Assembly (NCBI GenBank): GCA_024305405.1
Contig: JAKNDB010000110.1
Coordinates: 1,984,001-2,048,000 of the forward strand
Source of the DNA: Dirofilaria immitis
Lineage: Eukaryota; Nematoda; Chromadorea; Rhabditida; Onchocercidae
DNA length: 64,000 bases
Direction: 5' to 3'
The position numbers and the translations under genes are program-made. The notes beneath the pieces are model-generated. The model did no database searches. It was not told the origin of the DNA and saw only the letters and a list, made by a program, of their open reading frames with translations. The first letter of the stretch is position 1; the number at the start of each line of letters is the position of its first letter. This document shows positions 53,401 through 64,000 of this stretch, piece by piece.

Positions 53401-56400
53401 TATTAAAGAATCCTAAAATATTGACTCCAGCCTTCCCGTTAATAAAACTATTCGATAGAATTTAATTCTACATAAAAATAAATTAACAATCAGAAATAAA
53501 CAAACAAAGTTCGACGGATTTTTTGTGAACTATCTTCTTACCAATTTGCAGAAATCAATTTTTTCAAAAATATGACAAAAAATTAAAAATTATTACTTCA
53601 TGTATTAATTTTCACTTCTCTTATGTCAATGAACAATGAATTCATTTTGAAAGAAATTTCAATTTAAAATCGCACTCAAAATTTTATAATTCATCAGTGA
53701 TAATTATAAACAGTAATTTCTAATTTAAGCTTTGAAAAAAAAAGTTTTCAGCAGAATTGATGGATCAAATAGATAACACTTTATTTTTTTTAAAAATGGT
53801 TCGATTCAAAGCAAAAATTTAAAAAAATCAAAAGTGGTACTATACATGAGTACTCTTGATCTTTTAATCAACACTTTTAGGAAGTTTGCGAAAAATCTGA
53901 AGTCTTATTATAAAGAATTATACTTCGTAATATATAATAATTTCTTACATATCTGACGAAAAAATCGATAATTGAATTAGAAAGTTGAAAGGTAAATTAA
54001 TTAAAGTTTATTTTTAATAACCATATTAATTTCTAAACAAAAGTAAGAAATTTTTCAAGACTTGTGTAATCATTAATCGGCTTCCTTTTAAATTTTTATT
54101 ACATCTGCACGATGAAATACCATTAATTGATGTTAATTTTTTTCTTCGTCGGCTAAAGACTTCAAAATGTTGTCGGTCCATCAATTTTTCTTTTCTTCCA
54201 ATTTTCTCAAAATAATTTACAACTAAACAACATTAATCTTATGGTGCAAAAAAATAACACATAAAAACACATATATGTATATATAGAAGCTAAATAAAGT
54301 TGGAATTGTTTATATAAGAAAAATAAAATACGATAAAATGAGCACTTTATCCAAATTATTTGGTGATTGACACAAATATTGAAATCATTTGGAACTTATT
54401 CTGTAAAAAGTTGTGATTGAATGATTTTTTTTCTAGTGAATTTCATTAAATTTAAATTCAACAAATCCAATATGTAATTTATGGAAGTATAATCTTCTGT
54501 TTCATATTAATTTAAAAACAAATATACTTATTTAGCTATTAAATATATGAGAATGTTTTTTGTCTTAAATTTAATTTACGAAAGTAAAATGGTTAACATG
54601 AATCATCAAAAAGACTGATTACATCGTTTATTTGACAATTTCTTTTTTAAAAAAAAGAAATGAAGTAAAATTTCTTTTTCCTTCACTTATATTTCTCTTC
54701 ATTCTGTTAAAGATATCTGCGAACAATTTATAATTTCTCAACTGTCACATTTAATTATTTAAGATTTGTAATTTTCCGGATGCTTAGTTTCTTGATAAAT
54801 GTATTTTAAGGAATAAACAAATGATTTTTTCTTTCAGCAAATGCCAGATGATCAACAACAATTTCCAATAAATTTATTGTAACACAAAAGGATAAGAAAA
54901 ATACTGGAGAATTTTGCAACACTTTTGATTAAACGGAAAAAGAAAACTTCACCTTTTTGAAATTGAAAAATTTTTAAAACCGCCGGATGAAAATTAACAA
55001 CAAAAAAGTATGAATGAAATCTTAAAATATAAAAATGGAAAAATGAAATTGAAATAGCAAAATTAGTTTTTATGACAACAGCTTCAACGTTCAACAAAAA
55101 TTTTACTTTCATCGATCTCAAGTTGAAAGGCAGGAAATTTTAAAACAATATGTCAGTATGTTTTAATAATTTACGATTGCTAAAAGGAAAATTTTGTTCC
55201 AATCATTTTTATAAATATATGCATCTTTTACTAATTGAAAAACTGAGCATTTTCCCGAATAGCAAAAAGAATTTATTAGACGCCAATATGAAAATTTTAC
55301 AGAAATATAAGGAAAAGCTGGATTAACTGTTAACGAACTGTAATTGATTTTGGGTGGTATACTAAGAAATTCTTATAACAATAACTGAAATTTCTGAATT
55401 CATTTTCAGTAGAAGCGAAGATTTTCATCTATCACTGAACCCGGAAAACTGGTATGGTTAAACTTAGAAAAAAGGAAAATGTCAAGATCAAAAATTTCGA
55501 AAAATGTTAGTCAAATTCTTTTACACAAAGCAAGAGAGAAGTGGATGAAATCTGATGATGATGGTGCCTATATATTAGCAGTTTATTAGTTTTAGTTTAA
55601 ATTTAAAAATTCTTTTAAATTTAAAACCAAAATTTTTGCTTTATTTTCTTGACAGTAACAATCAGAAATAATTTTTATTACTTTTGTTACTTATAAAAAC
55701 TATGTGATTCAATAAAAAGAACATCTACTAATAACATTTGAATTTTATAGTTCTTTAAATCACATTTGTAAATAGCCGAAGAAAAGACGAAAAACAATTC
55801 GACTAAGTAAGTTCACGAAGAAAATTTAAGATATTCTGCAAATCATATCATAAAGATGAAATTTATTACTTATCGTCAAATTTCCATCATTTAAAATCTT
55901 AGAAAGTTTGATAGTTTGCAACTGTTGAAAAGCTACAATTTATATCGTCCATGATAAGTTACTTGTACATAAACAAAAAAATAATTGCTTTAAAAGTAAT
56001 GAAATTACAGAAATATTTTTTTGAATCAAATTTGTGAATGTAAAATTTGTAATGGTGAATATTTTGAAAGGAATAAAAATTGTTGAAGAAATCTAAAAGA
56101 TAATGCCAAGAAATAAGACGGAATATATTTTCTCATTTCCCGAGAAAAGGAGTGAAAATGGAATACAGTGTTTCTATCAACAATACAAGAAAAATTTAAA
56201 AAAACAAATTTTTTAATTCCTGCATTTATAGTTTCAAACATTACTATGGGAAGGAGTGCGAGAAAGCTGTGTTTCAAAAGTACTATTTGTGATTCTAAAA
56301 AATTCAACTCTGCAGCATCAAAGTAAATGGATATCTCGGAGGTAATGTCACTTTTGACCAGTAGCATTTTTTCTTTCTGAAATTTTACACCACTTTTTTG

Positions 56401-59400
56401 GAATTTTATGTCAAAGTCTTTAGAATTTTAACGGAGTTTTCTTCCTTTTATTTTTATTTTGAGTGTAAAATAATTTCTTAAATTTCAAATCCAGTTCATA
56501 AAGAATCAATGAAAAACTTCGACATATTATTTCCATTTGTTTTTCCTCCTTCGTCTTTATCATTTAAAAAGTAAACCATTATTTACAGTAGCTTAGAAGT
56601 GAAATTATCACTTAAAAATAAAAAGTATAATAATTTAATTAATTAAGGATAAGATATAAATCTGGCAATTAGAGATGGAGATTATATCACCTCCTCAAAC
56701 TCTACATTAGAAGATAAAAAATTAAAATGCTACAAAAATTTGATAGAATTCGATCCATCAAACTTTTATTTGAAAGTTTAAAAATAGGATAACGACGAAT
56801 AAATTTATTCCGGAATAGTTGACAACGAGGAAGTAACATGACGGTCAATTAATGTCTAGGCTAAAGTGACAATACTCATTCAAGTTCATGGCATCTTTAG
56901 TAATTTTTTTTTGCTAATATAAACAAATATATGAATAAATTTCTTGCATTTATTATGATCTAATATTCACTTTATCTTTTGTTAAGGCATATAGGATGTT
57001 TGATCAATTTAGCTTAAAATATTCGAGAAAAATCATTAAATAAAAATGAAAAAATCATATATGTATATATAGGCAAAAGAAGAAATGGAAAAAAGAAAGG
57101 AAATTTTAAAAGTGCGAAGATTTATCGATACGAATTAATATAAAATGAATAGGTTCCATTTTTTTTTAAAAAAACTATATATTTCTATGCGAAAATTATA
57201 AAATATTAGAAAGAGAAAACTTTCATTTTGATTAAATACATGTTAGTAGGTAAAAATACGAGATTAAATCACGGCAAAATAAAAAGAAAATAATTATTAA
57301 GAGTAATAACAATATTAATAACACACCTTTAGACGATAATTTAGTCTTGCCAATGCTTCAATGAAAAGTCACCGCCTTTATTCGTAAATTCGTAACGTCC
57401 GGCCGTAAATAGATAAATCGTTTTATCCAAATTAAAATCATAATGTCTAAAAATACAAATCATCAAGAGTATTATGATTTGATAGTGTTACCAAAGCTAA
57501 ATTGTGTTGCAATTTGCTATGATAGTGCAATTGTTTATTAGCGAATACATAAATTCAATATGTTTATTCAGCTTATTTAACGTATATACACGATAGATAT
57601 TGTTTTATTGAACTTATATAAAATTATAAAATTTCGAGAATGTTTTCTTGTCTCATTTTGATTTTTCCCATTTTACCAAATGCAAAAAATAGTATTGTGA
57701 TATTCAAGTTTAATTTTTTTTTGTGATAATTCAATCACACAAAATTTACGATATGTTAGTTAAAATTTTAAGCATGATTTTATACTTTACCATTTAAATG
57801 ATTAAATATTGAACAGAAATCAATAGCAAACCCATAGAAATGTCCACGGATGAAATCGTGAATTTTCTCTTTAGCAATAGAATGCAAATTTTGAAATTCA
57901 TGTAAAGCCGCAAATTTGATCACATTCAAACCATTCGGTGTCAAAATATCCGGTTTTCTTTTACCAAATGTGTTGCTTCAAGACCTGTTATTTCGCTGCA
58001 ATCAAAAAAAACAAAACAAAAATTGGTAATTCAGATTTTGATTAACGATTAAATCCCACAATATTTACATTTTAAAATGAATTTAAACTTAATTTCTGCT
58101 TTTTAAATAATAACTTAATGAAAAGATAAGGAATGATACTATCATAAGAAATATTCTTACTAAAGTTTACGAAAATAAAGGAACGGAGTTTATTTGACTT
58201 CGTCATGTTATTTATTTTTTATCTATCATTAAGCATAGAAAGAAAAAAATTTCTAATGCTTTGAAGTAGGAAATTCGCAAATTGATAAAAATATAAAACA
58301 AACTTTGATATTTTAAATTATTCCATTTTTATTCAATTGAATTGGATAACAAATATTTATGTATAATTAATGAAATATTAAGAACTATTAAATGTTACCA
58401 ACCTTACAGTTGTAAAAATGTGCGCCAAATTAGCTGCCGCTCTTTCGATACAATATCTGTGATAAATTTGACGTATCCCTGCTTCACGATCAACATCAAA
58501 CTAAAAATTTTCATTTAATCAATAAGAAATTTCATTCAATCAATAAGAGAAGAAAAATGATATATGATTATTGTTATATTAATTTTTAGCTCTTGTAATT
58601 TATTTTAATTAAATAAAAATTAATTCTAGACAATTGTTGTTATTCTTTTTTTTTCCTGTGCATGCACATAATTTTGTTTAATTTACCTGCTACTATTCAT
58701 ATCAAATAGTAAGTCCACTATTATAGAAATACATAATACATCTTTAAATTAAATATTTTCATATATTAAACTTTCAATAAGATCAATAGCGTTTTATATT
58801 ATGACATATTTCAATTAAGAAAATAAAATGAAATTAGCTTAAGTTATGTAATTACATTTTATTATCATTTCAATAGATGATCCTATCATTGAAATGATAT
58901 AATTCATTTTATATTAAAAATAAATACTTAATTGGATACAATTTAATATGTTCCTTTGATAAAAATTAGAAATGAAAAGAAAGAATTTCAAACCTTATCA
59001 ATATTATTGTATAGATCTGCTCCAGAAGCACAAAGATATCTGCCAAGTAGAGTAGCATGCGTTGTAAAAATTGTTGAAACATTTGTCTTCCATAGCCTGA
59101 AATAAAAATTGCTAATTCTATCATAACATACTTGAAAGTATTTTTAAAATGAAATTATTTTAAATACTGAATATAGTTATCATGAAATCCTAGGATGCGA
59201 TTTGATAAAGGTAACGTTATTATCTATGACAGAAAATTTCCTGTTAATAAAAGTAAATTGGCAGTTGTACAAATCATTTAAGTATAAATTTTAATATTTG
59301 GGAAATTCTCAAAGGACATTTCCTTTGTCAATTAATTGACTTTTGCTAAAATACGAAAGAAGCGAAAAAAAGCTTTTAAAACGAAAATTACTAATAAACA

Positions 59401-61212
59401 GAAAATTCATGCACCAACAATTTAATAATTTTGTAATAAAAATTATAACTATTTACCTGGACAAAATAAGACCAATACCTGCTTGCCATTCATGAAAATG
59501 AGCTACACATAATGGTTGATAACCTTCGATTGCGTATAAATACTGTAATTAAAATTATTGGCAAATTATTTGTAAAATTTGCTTTCCGTGAAATTTATAA
59601 ATTTTTATAATTGAATTAATTTCAAATTTATCATTTAAAACTAAAACTTATTTTTGTAGAATTTTTTCATCACTAAGAAAGGATGAAAAATCAACCTTCT
59701 GAATGAATATTGCAACCATAAAACCTAATATTACGGCATCATTCGATTCGTTATCATGATATGGTATACCGATTTTACACGAATCCCATAACTGAAACAT
59801 TATGATAATAATAGGATGAAGACAATTTAAATTAATTATAATAATATATTGCTAAAAAACAGACTTTTTAAAAAACTAATAAATAATCATTAATTTTCTA
59901 ATTAATGGATCAATCAAATAAGTGATTAAAGGACTGGCAGTTTAAACTTTTGCCGAATAATTGATAATCCATTGATCGATAATGAGAGATACAATCAGAT
60001 GGTCTCATAATCCAAGAACTATTGTATAAAACACTAGGAAAACTTTTTCTCTTTTGTAATTTAAAAATATCAATTAATTATTTCTGAATTATTGTCATAT
60101 AAAACCTCTTGTTTCCATTGGTCAAGTTTCCAGGCAGCCGAAACTATGTCAAACAATACTACTTTTGGATAGCCATCAATTAGCCATCTACCGTATGTAG
60201 CCTTAAACAAGATATTTTCACTCGAACTTATCAACGAAATATTAATGCTATTTTTAAAAAGATACTCTCAAACGAAGAAAGAAAAAATAAAATTATTATA
60301 AAATACGATTAATAGGATAGTGATACCTTAAAGCCAAGATCTTTTAATTGATCAAGAGCATATTTGAGTGGTGATGTGTCAGGTTGTAAAACTTCAACCT
60401 GAAACTTGATAAGATTAAAATAAAAAGAAAAAAAACAAACATAACATATATTTCAGTGTAATATGCTGACGTTGACATGCGTACTTCTAATTTCACTCGT
60501 TCTTCATTGTACGGACCCAACATGCAGTATTGATCACCTAATTCTTCAGTTGTCACCGATGCTTTTGTTCGCAGCACTGTATATATTCCACCAACTATAA
60601 AATCGATTAATATTATAAATAATTTCACTTGATCAAATGTTTTAATGAAACTTATGGAAATAATCATTTTCATAGATGAATTACTCATTCCGGATAAATA
60701 TAAGATGAATATATATGACATTAGTTGGTAAATATTATTTATTTTTCAAATAATAATTTTCAAAAAATAATGATTACCTTTGTTAGCTACTTCCCAAGAA
60801 CATTCAAAAACGAAACGACCTTCTCGACGCGCTTGTTCGCCATGATCCATTTCAACGACCGTATCTATTTCTAAGTTCTAAAGGAAAAAAAAGATAGAAG
60901 AAAATTCTACAATTCTCCGCCTACTTTTTATCATTAATTAATTAAAAGAAATTATGCAACTTAATAAATTAATATGCCGAAATATATCATCTTGATTGTT
61001 GCTTAATCTTGAATGAAAATTCGAATCCTAGCCAAAAAAATTCATACATATAATATTATTTTAAATTCTAATATGTTTCTCTGCAATTGATTGGTTTTAA
61101 AAGAAAAACAAGTTTTGAACCCGATAATTTATCTTACCGAAAGTTCTTTAACAATTTTGGTATGTGTAAGTCTGCGTGATAAACGTCTTTGTGGTGTTGT
61201 TGATCCCGACAT
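47425..61212 (-). CDS. gsy-1: glycogen [starch] synthase (GT3 family, EC 2.4.1.11)
   Basis: Eighteen exons give about 696 residues, normal for animal glycogen synthase, which extends glycogen from UDP-glucose in the cytosol. Exons: 61138-61212, 60778-60877, 60485-60594, 60327-60398, 60106-60201, 59696-59791, 59457-59542, 58994-59096, 58403-58500, 57832-57995, 57327-57446, 49297-49475, 48664-48742, 48395-48508, 48182-48308, 47921-48094, 47727-47811 and 47425-47634. Seen: RRLS near the N-terminus (site 2-like), the ANKVGGIYTV substrate-binding loop, the catalytic E-X7-E in [12 protein letters not shown] (about residues 534 and 542), the glucose-6-phosphate-sensing arginine helix [14 protein letters not shown], and a C-terminal [19 protein letters not shown] resembling GSK3 site 3 phosphorylation clusters. 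Three single-base losses break the frame, at 57959-57962, 57364-57367 and 47931-47933; each repair restores family sequence and exon phase, so assembly error is likelier than decay. Intron 11 (about 7.9 kb) contains a GPCR gene. Confidence 0.95.
50547..52202 (-). CDS. class A (rhodopsin-type) neuropeptide-like GPCR nested in a glycogen synthase intron
   Basis: Two exons, 51399-52202 and 50547-50923, give about 393 residues with seven hydrophobic segments. TM1 is [20 protein letters not shown] (GN motif). TM2 is [19 protein letters not shown] (D2.50). TM3 ends ALSIDRC, a DRY variant. TM6 has CWTPYW. TM7 has [11 protein letters not shown] in place of NPxxY. Sequence style is closest to the somatostatin/opioid/allatostatin-C-like receptor group, but the ligand cannot be named. 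A single A is missing in the run at 52037-52040 between TM1 and TM2; adding it makes exon 1 end in phase 1, matching exon 2. The N-terminus is very short, intracellular loop 1 is long, and extracellular loop 3 is about 54 residues with NIS and NHT glycosylation sequons. The gene lies wholly inside intron 11 of glycogen synthase, on the same strand. Confidence 0.85.
52203..57326. other. 5' part of glycogen synthase intron 11
   Basis: This holds the GPCR upstream region and otherwise AT-rich intron. A triple TAGTACTTTTTAA repeat lies near 52784-52830. Two open frames stand out: 53187-53378 plus (63 codons, hydrophobic then basic) and 56026-56367 minus (113 codons). Neither shows a family, splice partner or clear codon bias, so both are left as unsupported. 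Confidence 0.4.
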
Positions 61213-64000
61213 CTAGACAAGTTTAGAAAAAAAAATTAGTTTAATTTATATAAAATTAACAAACATGCATATACATGTGAAACCAAACGAACGAAATCGT
61301 TTTCATAGACGATAAAAATAAGACCATATTTTAGTACTATAGGTAGAATTGTTCTCGGCATGTTTCAGATCATTTTTACCTATGGGCGTATGTATTCATT
61401 GTTCCAACCCCTTTCCTATCACCTGTTTTATTCTTTTTCAGTTAACCTACTTCTTCCATCATAATTAGTATCAATGCTCACACTTTCATTTCGTTTTTTT
61501 CTCATTTAAATTTCAAAAATAATTAATTAATTTATCTTTTAATTAATAATTTTTAAAAAAAAAATCAAAAATGCAACATATAAAAATATTAAAATCGATT
61601 TTAAACATACAAATAACAATTGTTGCTAAAGCATTCAATCAAAACTCTCTCAACCTTTTCTCCTTTTTTTTTTTTTGTTTTCATTTTATGCTGTTTATTG
61701 AAATGTTTAGCTATACGTTAACAAAAAACAAAAATGCATACATTTTTTTCTCGACATTATTCATTTCGTTGCTGTTTTTATTTCATTTCATTTCAAAATT
61801 TTTTTATTTTTTTCATCAACTAATATCATTTTTTTTGTAATTGCCAAATTATTCATTTTCCTTTGCTTTTTTCTTTTGCCTTTCATAAATAAGTAAATTT
61901 GAAATTTAAAAAAATGAGAAAAGTAAAAGAAATGCTTAAAGTTTGATAAATATTATGTAAATAAAGTATAGATAATATAGTTGAGTCAACAGGGAAAGCT
62001 AAGATTAAAGTTGCAAAACTAGTTTATTTTACATTTTACCCGCAGTAATATATAAATTTTACATATTCGTGTAATACGTAACAATTAGGATAATAACGTA
62101 ATTGAGCAATAACTTATCAAACAAAAAAATTCGATCTTTACGTTGTAACATTCGTAGAAGTCATCAAGAAGAAATGCGGAGCATATCGAATTTAATGTAA
62201 ATACCGAGACTTCTTCTCTCGTAATTTAGCGCATGTTTTTTGAAGAAATTTGTGCTTAGCAACAAAAAGAACGGGGAAAAAAATTAAGCTAAAGTGATAT
62301 CAGATAAACCAAACTTCGTTGAGAATTTTAGGCAAAATGAAATAGTGTAATCGATTTGAACGATGATATTCATTAATCAGGATGATTTATGAGAATATCA
62401 CATCAGCCACTGATAACACATGATCTCTTGAGCAGGATCATGAAAGTTGTCATAAAATTAGCAACATCTTCATTTTACTTGCACAAAGTTTATGATGTCA
62501 TTTTTGTGTTATATGAACTATTTTTTCTTATTGATAACAGTTGAAGTGATAATTATAGTTTGCAATTATTAGCACGACATGATGAGAATTCATTAACTTG
62601 TATCTTCATTAATTTAAGCTGGAATAGCTAATTAAGATATGTGAAGAATAATTTTTAACTTTCTTCTTATGGCATAGACCTTTTCGTAGAAAACTTCATA
62701 CAACGGGAAATAAAACAAAATGATTTCATAGTAATTTGGGAACTTTCCCAAAAGTGTAAACAACAATAATCTACTGATCATTAAACTTTGTTTTTTTAAC
62801 AGTTTTTTTAAAGTATTATTAATTATGGTCATTGAAAATATTTAAGTAATGTTATTGACACAAGAAGGGTATTAAAACTGTCCCTTTACTTCCCTAATTA
62901 TTTCAATTTAAACTAATAAAATTATCAGTTAACGAATTTCCATCATATTATGATTAATGATAAACAATACTAGGAAAAGGTAGTGTCAGAATTTGTGAAA
63001 TTTTACGGTTTGAAAATACAATCACCATATAAAAAGCGCAGAAACGTTAATTTCTTGTTGTTCAAAAGTATACATTCTTAGGATCCATTTTTAATTTTAT
63101 CAAATAATTGAAACGATTTTATTAAATAATTAAAATGGCATTTTTTAAAGTTCTATTTAATTTTTAATAAAAATTCAACTATTTTAATACAAGTAAAATA
63201 CGAAAATATGACTTAAATCTAAGTTCCGAACGCTTTTTGTTACCCAAAATATTTTCAGAACGTCAAAAAAAACGGTAAATGAAGATTAGATGAAACATTT
63301 TAATTTACTGATTGAAATTCAATTAAAATTTGAAATTTGAGTGGCATAAATGAAACACAACACAGAATGGTAATTCGTTTTTGCTGAAAACAGTTGAGGT
63401 ACTTACTATTTGAGTTTCAATTAAAATATGAAATTTTAAGCAATATTTTCAAAATGAAAAATAAAAAGCGAAAAAAAGAAAATTGTGGAAAATTACATTT
63501 TTTTTCTCGTTTCTTCTCACTCTTAACTTTCTTCCCTATCTCATATCCTATCATCATTCTCTCAAATTAAGCAAGCATTATAGATCCCATATATTTGGTG
63601 GATGATGTGAAATGAGAATCGAAATAAACAAAAATATGGTTTACACAGCTGTTTGAACAATATGACTTCATGCGAGAAAAAGAAAAAATCAAAAATTCGA
63701 GATTTTTAAATTCATCTAATAATTTTTTTGCTAATTTCATTTAAGAATAAGCAGTCGATTTAAATGATGCAATTTGGCTTTCTTAACATCCAATTTGAAT
63801 GCTGATTTGGAAATAGCAACAAAAAAATATATTAATATAACGGAGATAATTTTTATCTCAAGTGATAAGATCTAGGCGAAGAGAAATTACTACTACCAAT
63901 AAATCGGCTAGAGTTAAACAATTCAAAACTAATTAAATTGAGTGAAAAGTATGGCCAATAGTGTAAGACTTTCTCTTAAAGATTTATGATCAGTACCGCT
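61213..64000. other. upstream region of glycogen synthase
   Basis: AT-rich with no supportable gene; it should contain the glycogen synthase promoter or trans-splice site. CGTGTAATACGTAA near 62068 matches part of the inverted repeat at 16422-16460. Confidence 0.45.

Noticed and set aside
56026..56367. 113-codon minus-strand open frame in glycogen synthase intron 11
   Set aside because: About the length expected by chance in AT-rich DNA of this size; no domain, splice partner or codon bias.

Overview
The window is AT-rich eukaryotic DNA with many introns, long gene-poor stretches and abundant microsatellites. Protein similarity and splice-site style (short exons, TTTCAG-like acceptors) point to a nematode. 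The low GC, large intergenic gaps and gene content would suit a spirurid or filarial worm, but that placement is inference.

Layout. 1-13 kb is almost gene-free and holds one orphan terminal exon (7.2 kb, minus). 13.0-15.6 kb (minus) encodes a long low-complexity protein with Gln, Asp and Thr tracts. 15.6-33.8 kb is mostly non-coding, with microsatellites and a minisatellite. 33.8-37.0 kb (plus) holds a four-exon insulin-like peptide gene assembled here from splice signals. Its third intron contains a candidate antisense cysteine-rich gene. 37.8-39.7 kb (minus) is a five-exon gene for a small predicted secreted protein. 40.3-40.5 kb (plus) has a weak two-exon candidate. 44.2-45.4 kb (minus) is a two-exon His/Asp-rich protein. 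47.4-61.2 kb (minus) is glycogen synthase in 18 exons, with a neuropeptide-type GPCR gene nested in its ~7.9 kb intron 11 on the same strand.

A recurring feature is that conserved or coherent reading frames are broken by single missing bases, mostly in short homopolymers: three in glycogen synthase, one in the GPCR, one in the secreted-protein gene and at least two in the 13-15.6 kb gene. Each repair restores both protein similarity or tract continuity and splice phase. This looks like residual long-read assembly error rather than gene decay, and it means ordinary ORF calling under-reports genes here.

Functionally, glycogen synthase (energy storage) and a predicted insulin-like hormone sit about 10 kb apart, with a peptide-receptor gene nested in the former. 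No regulatory link between them can be shown from sequence alone.
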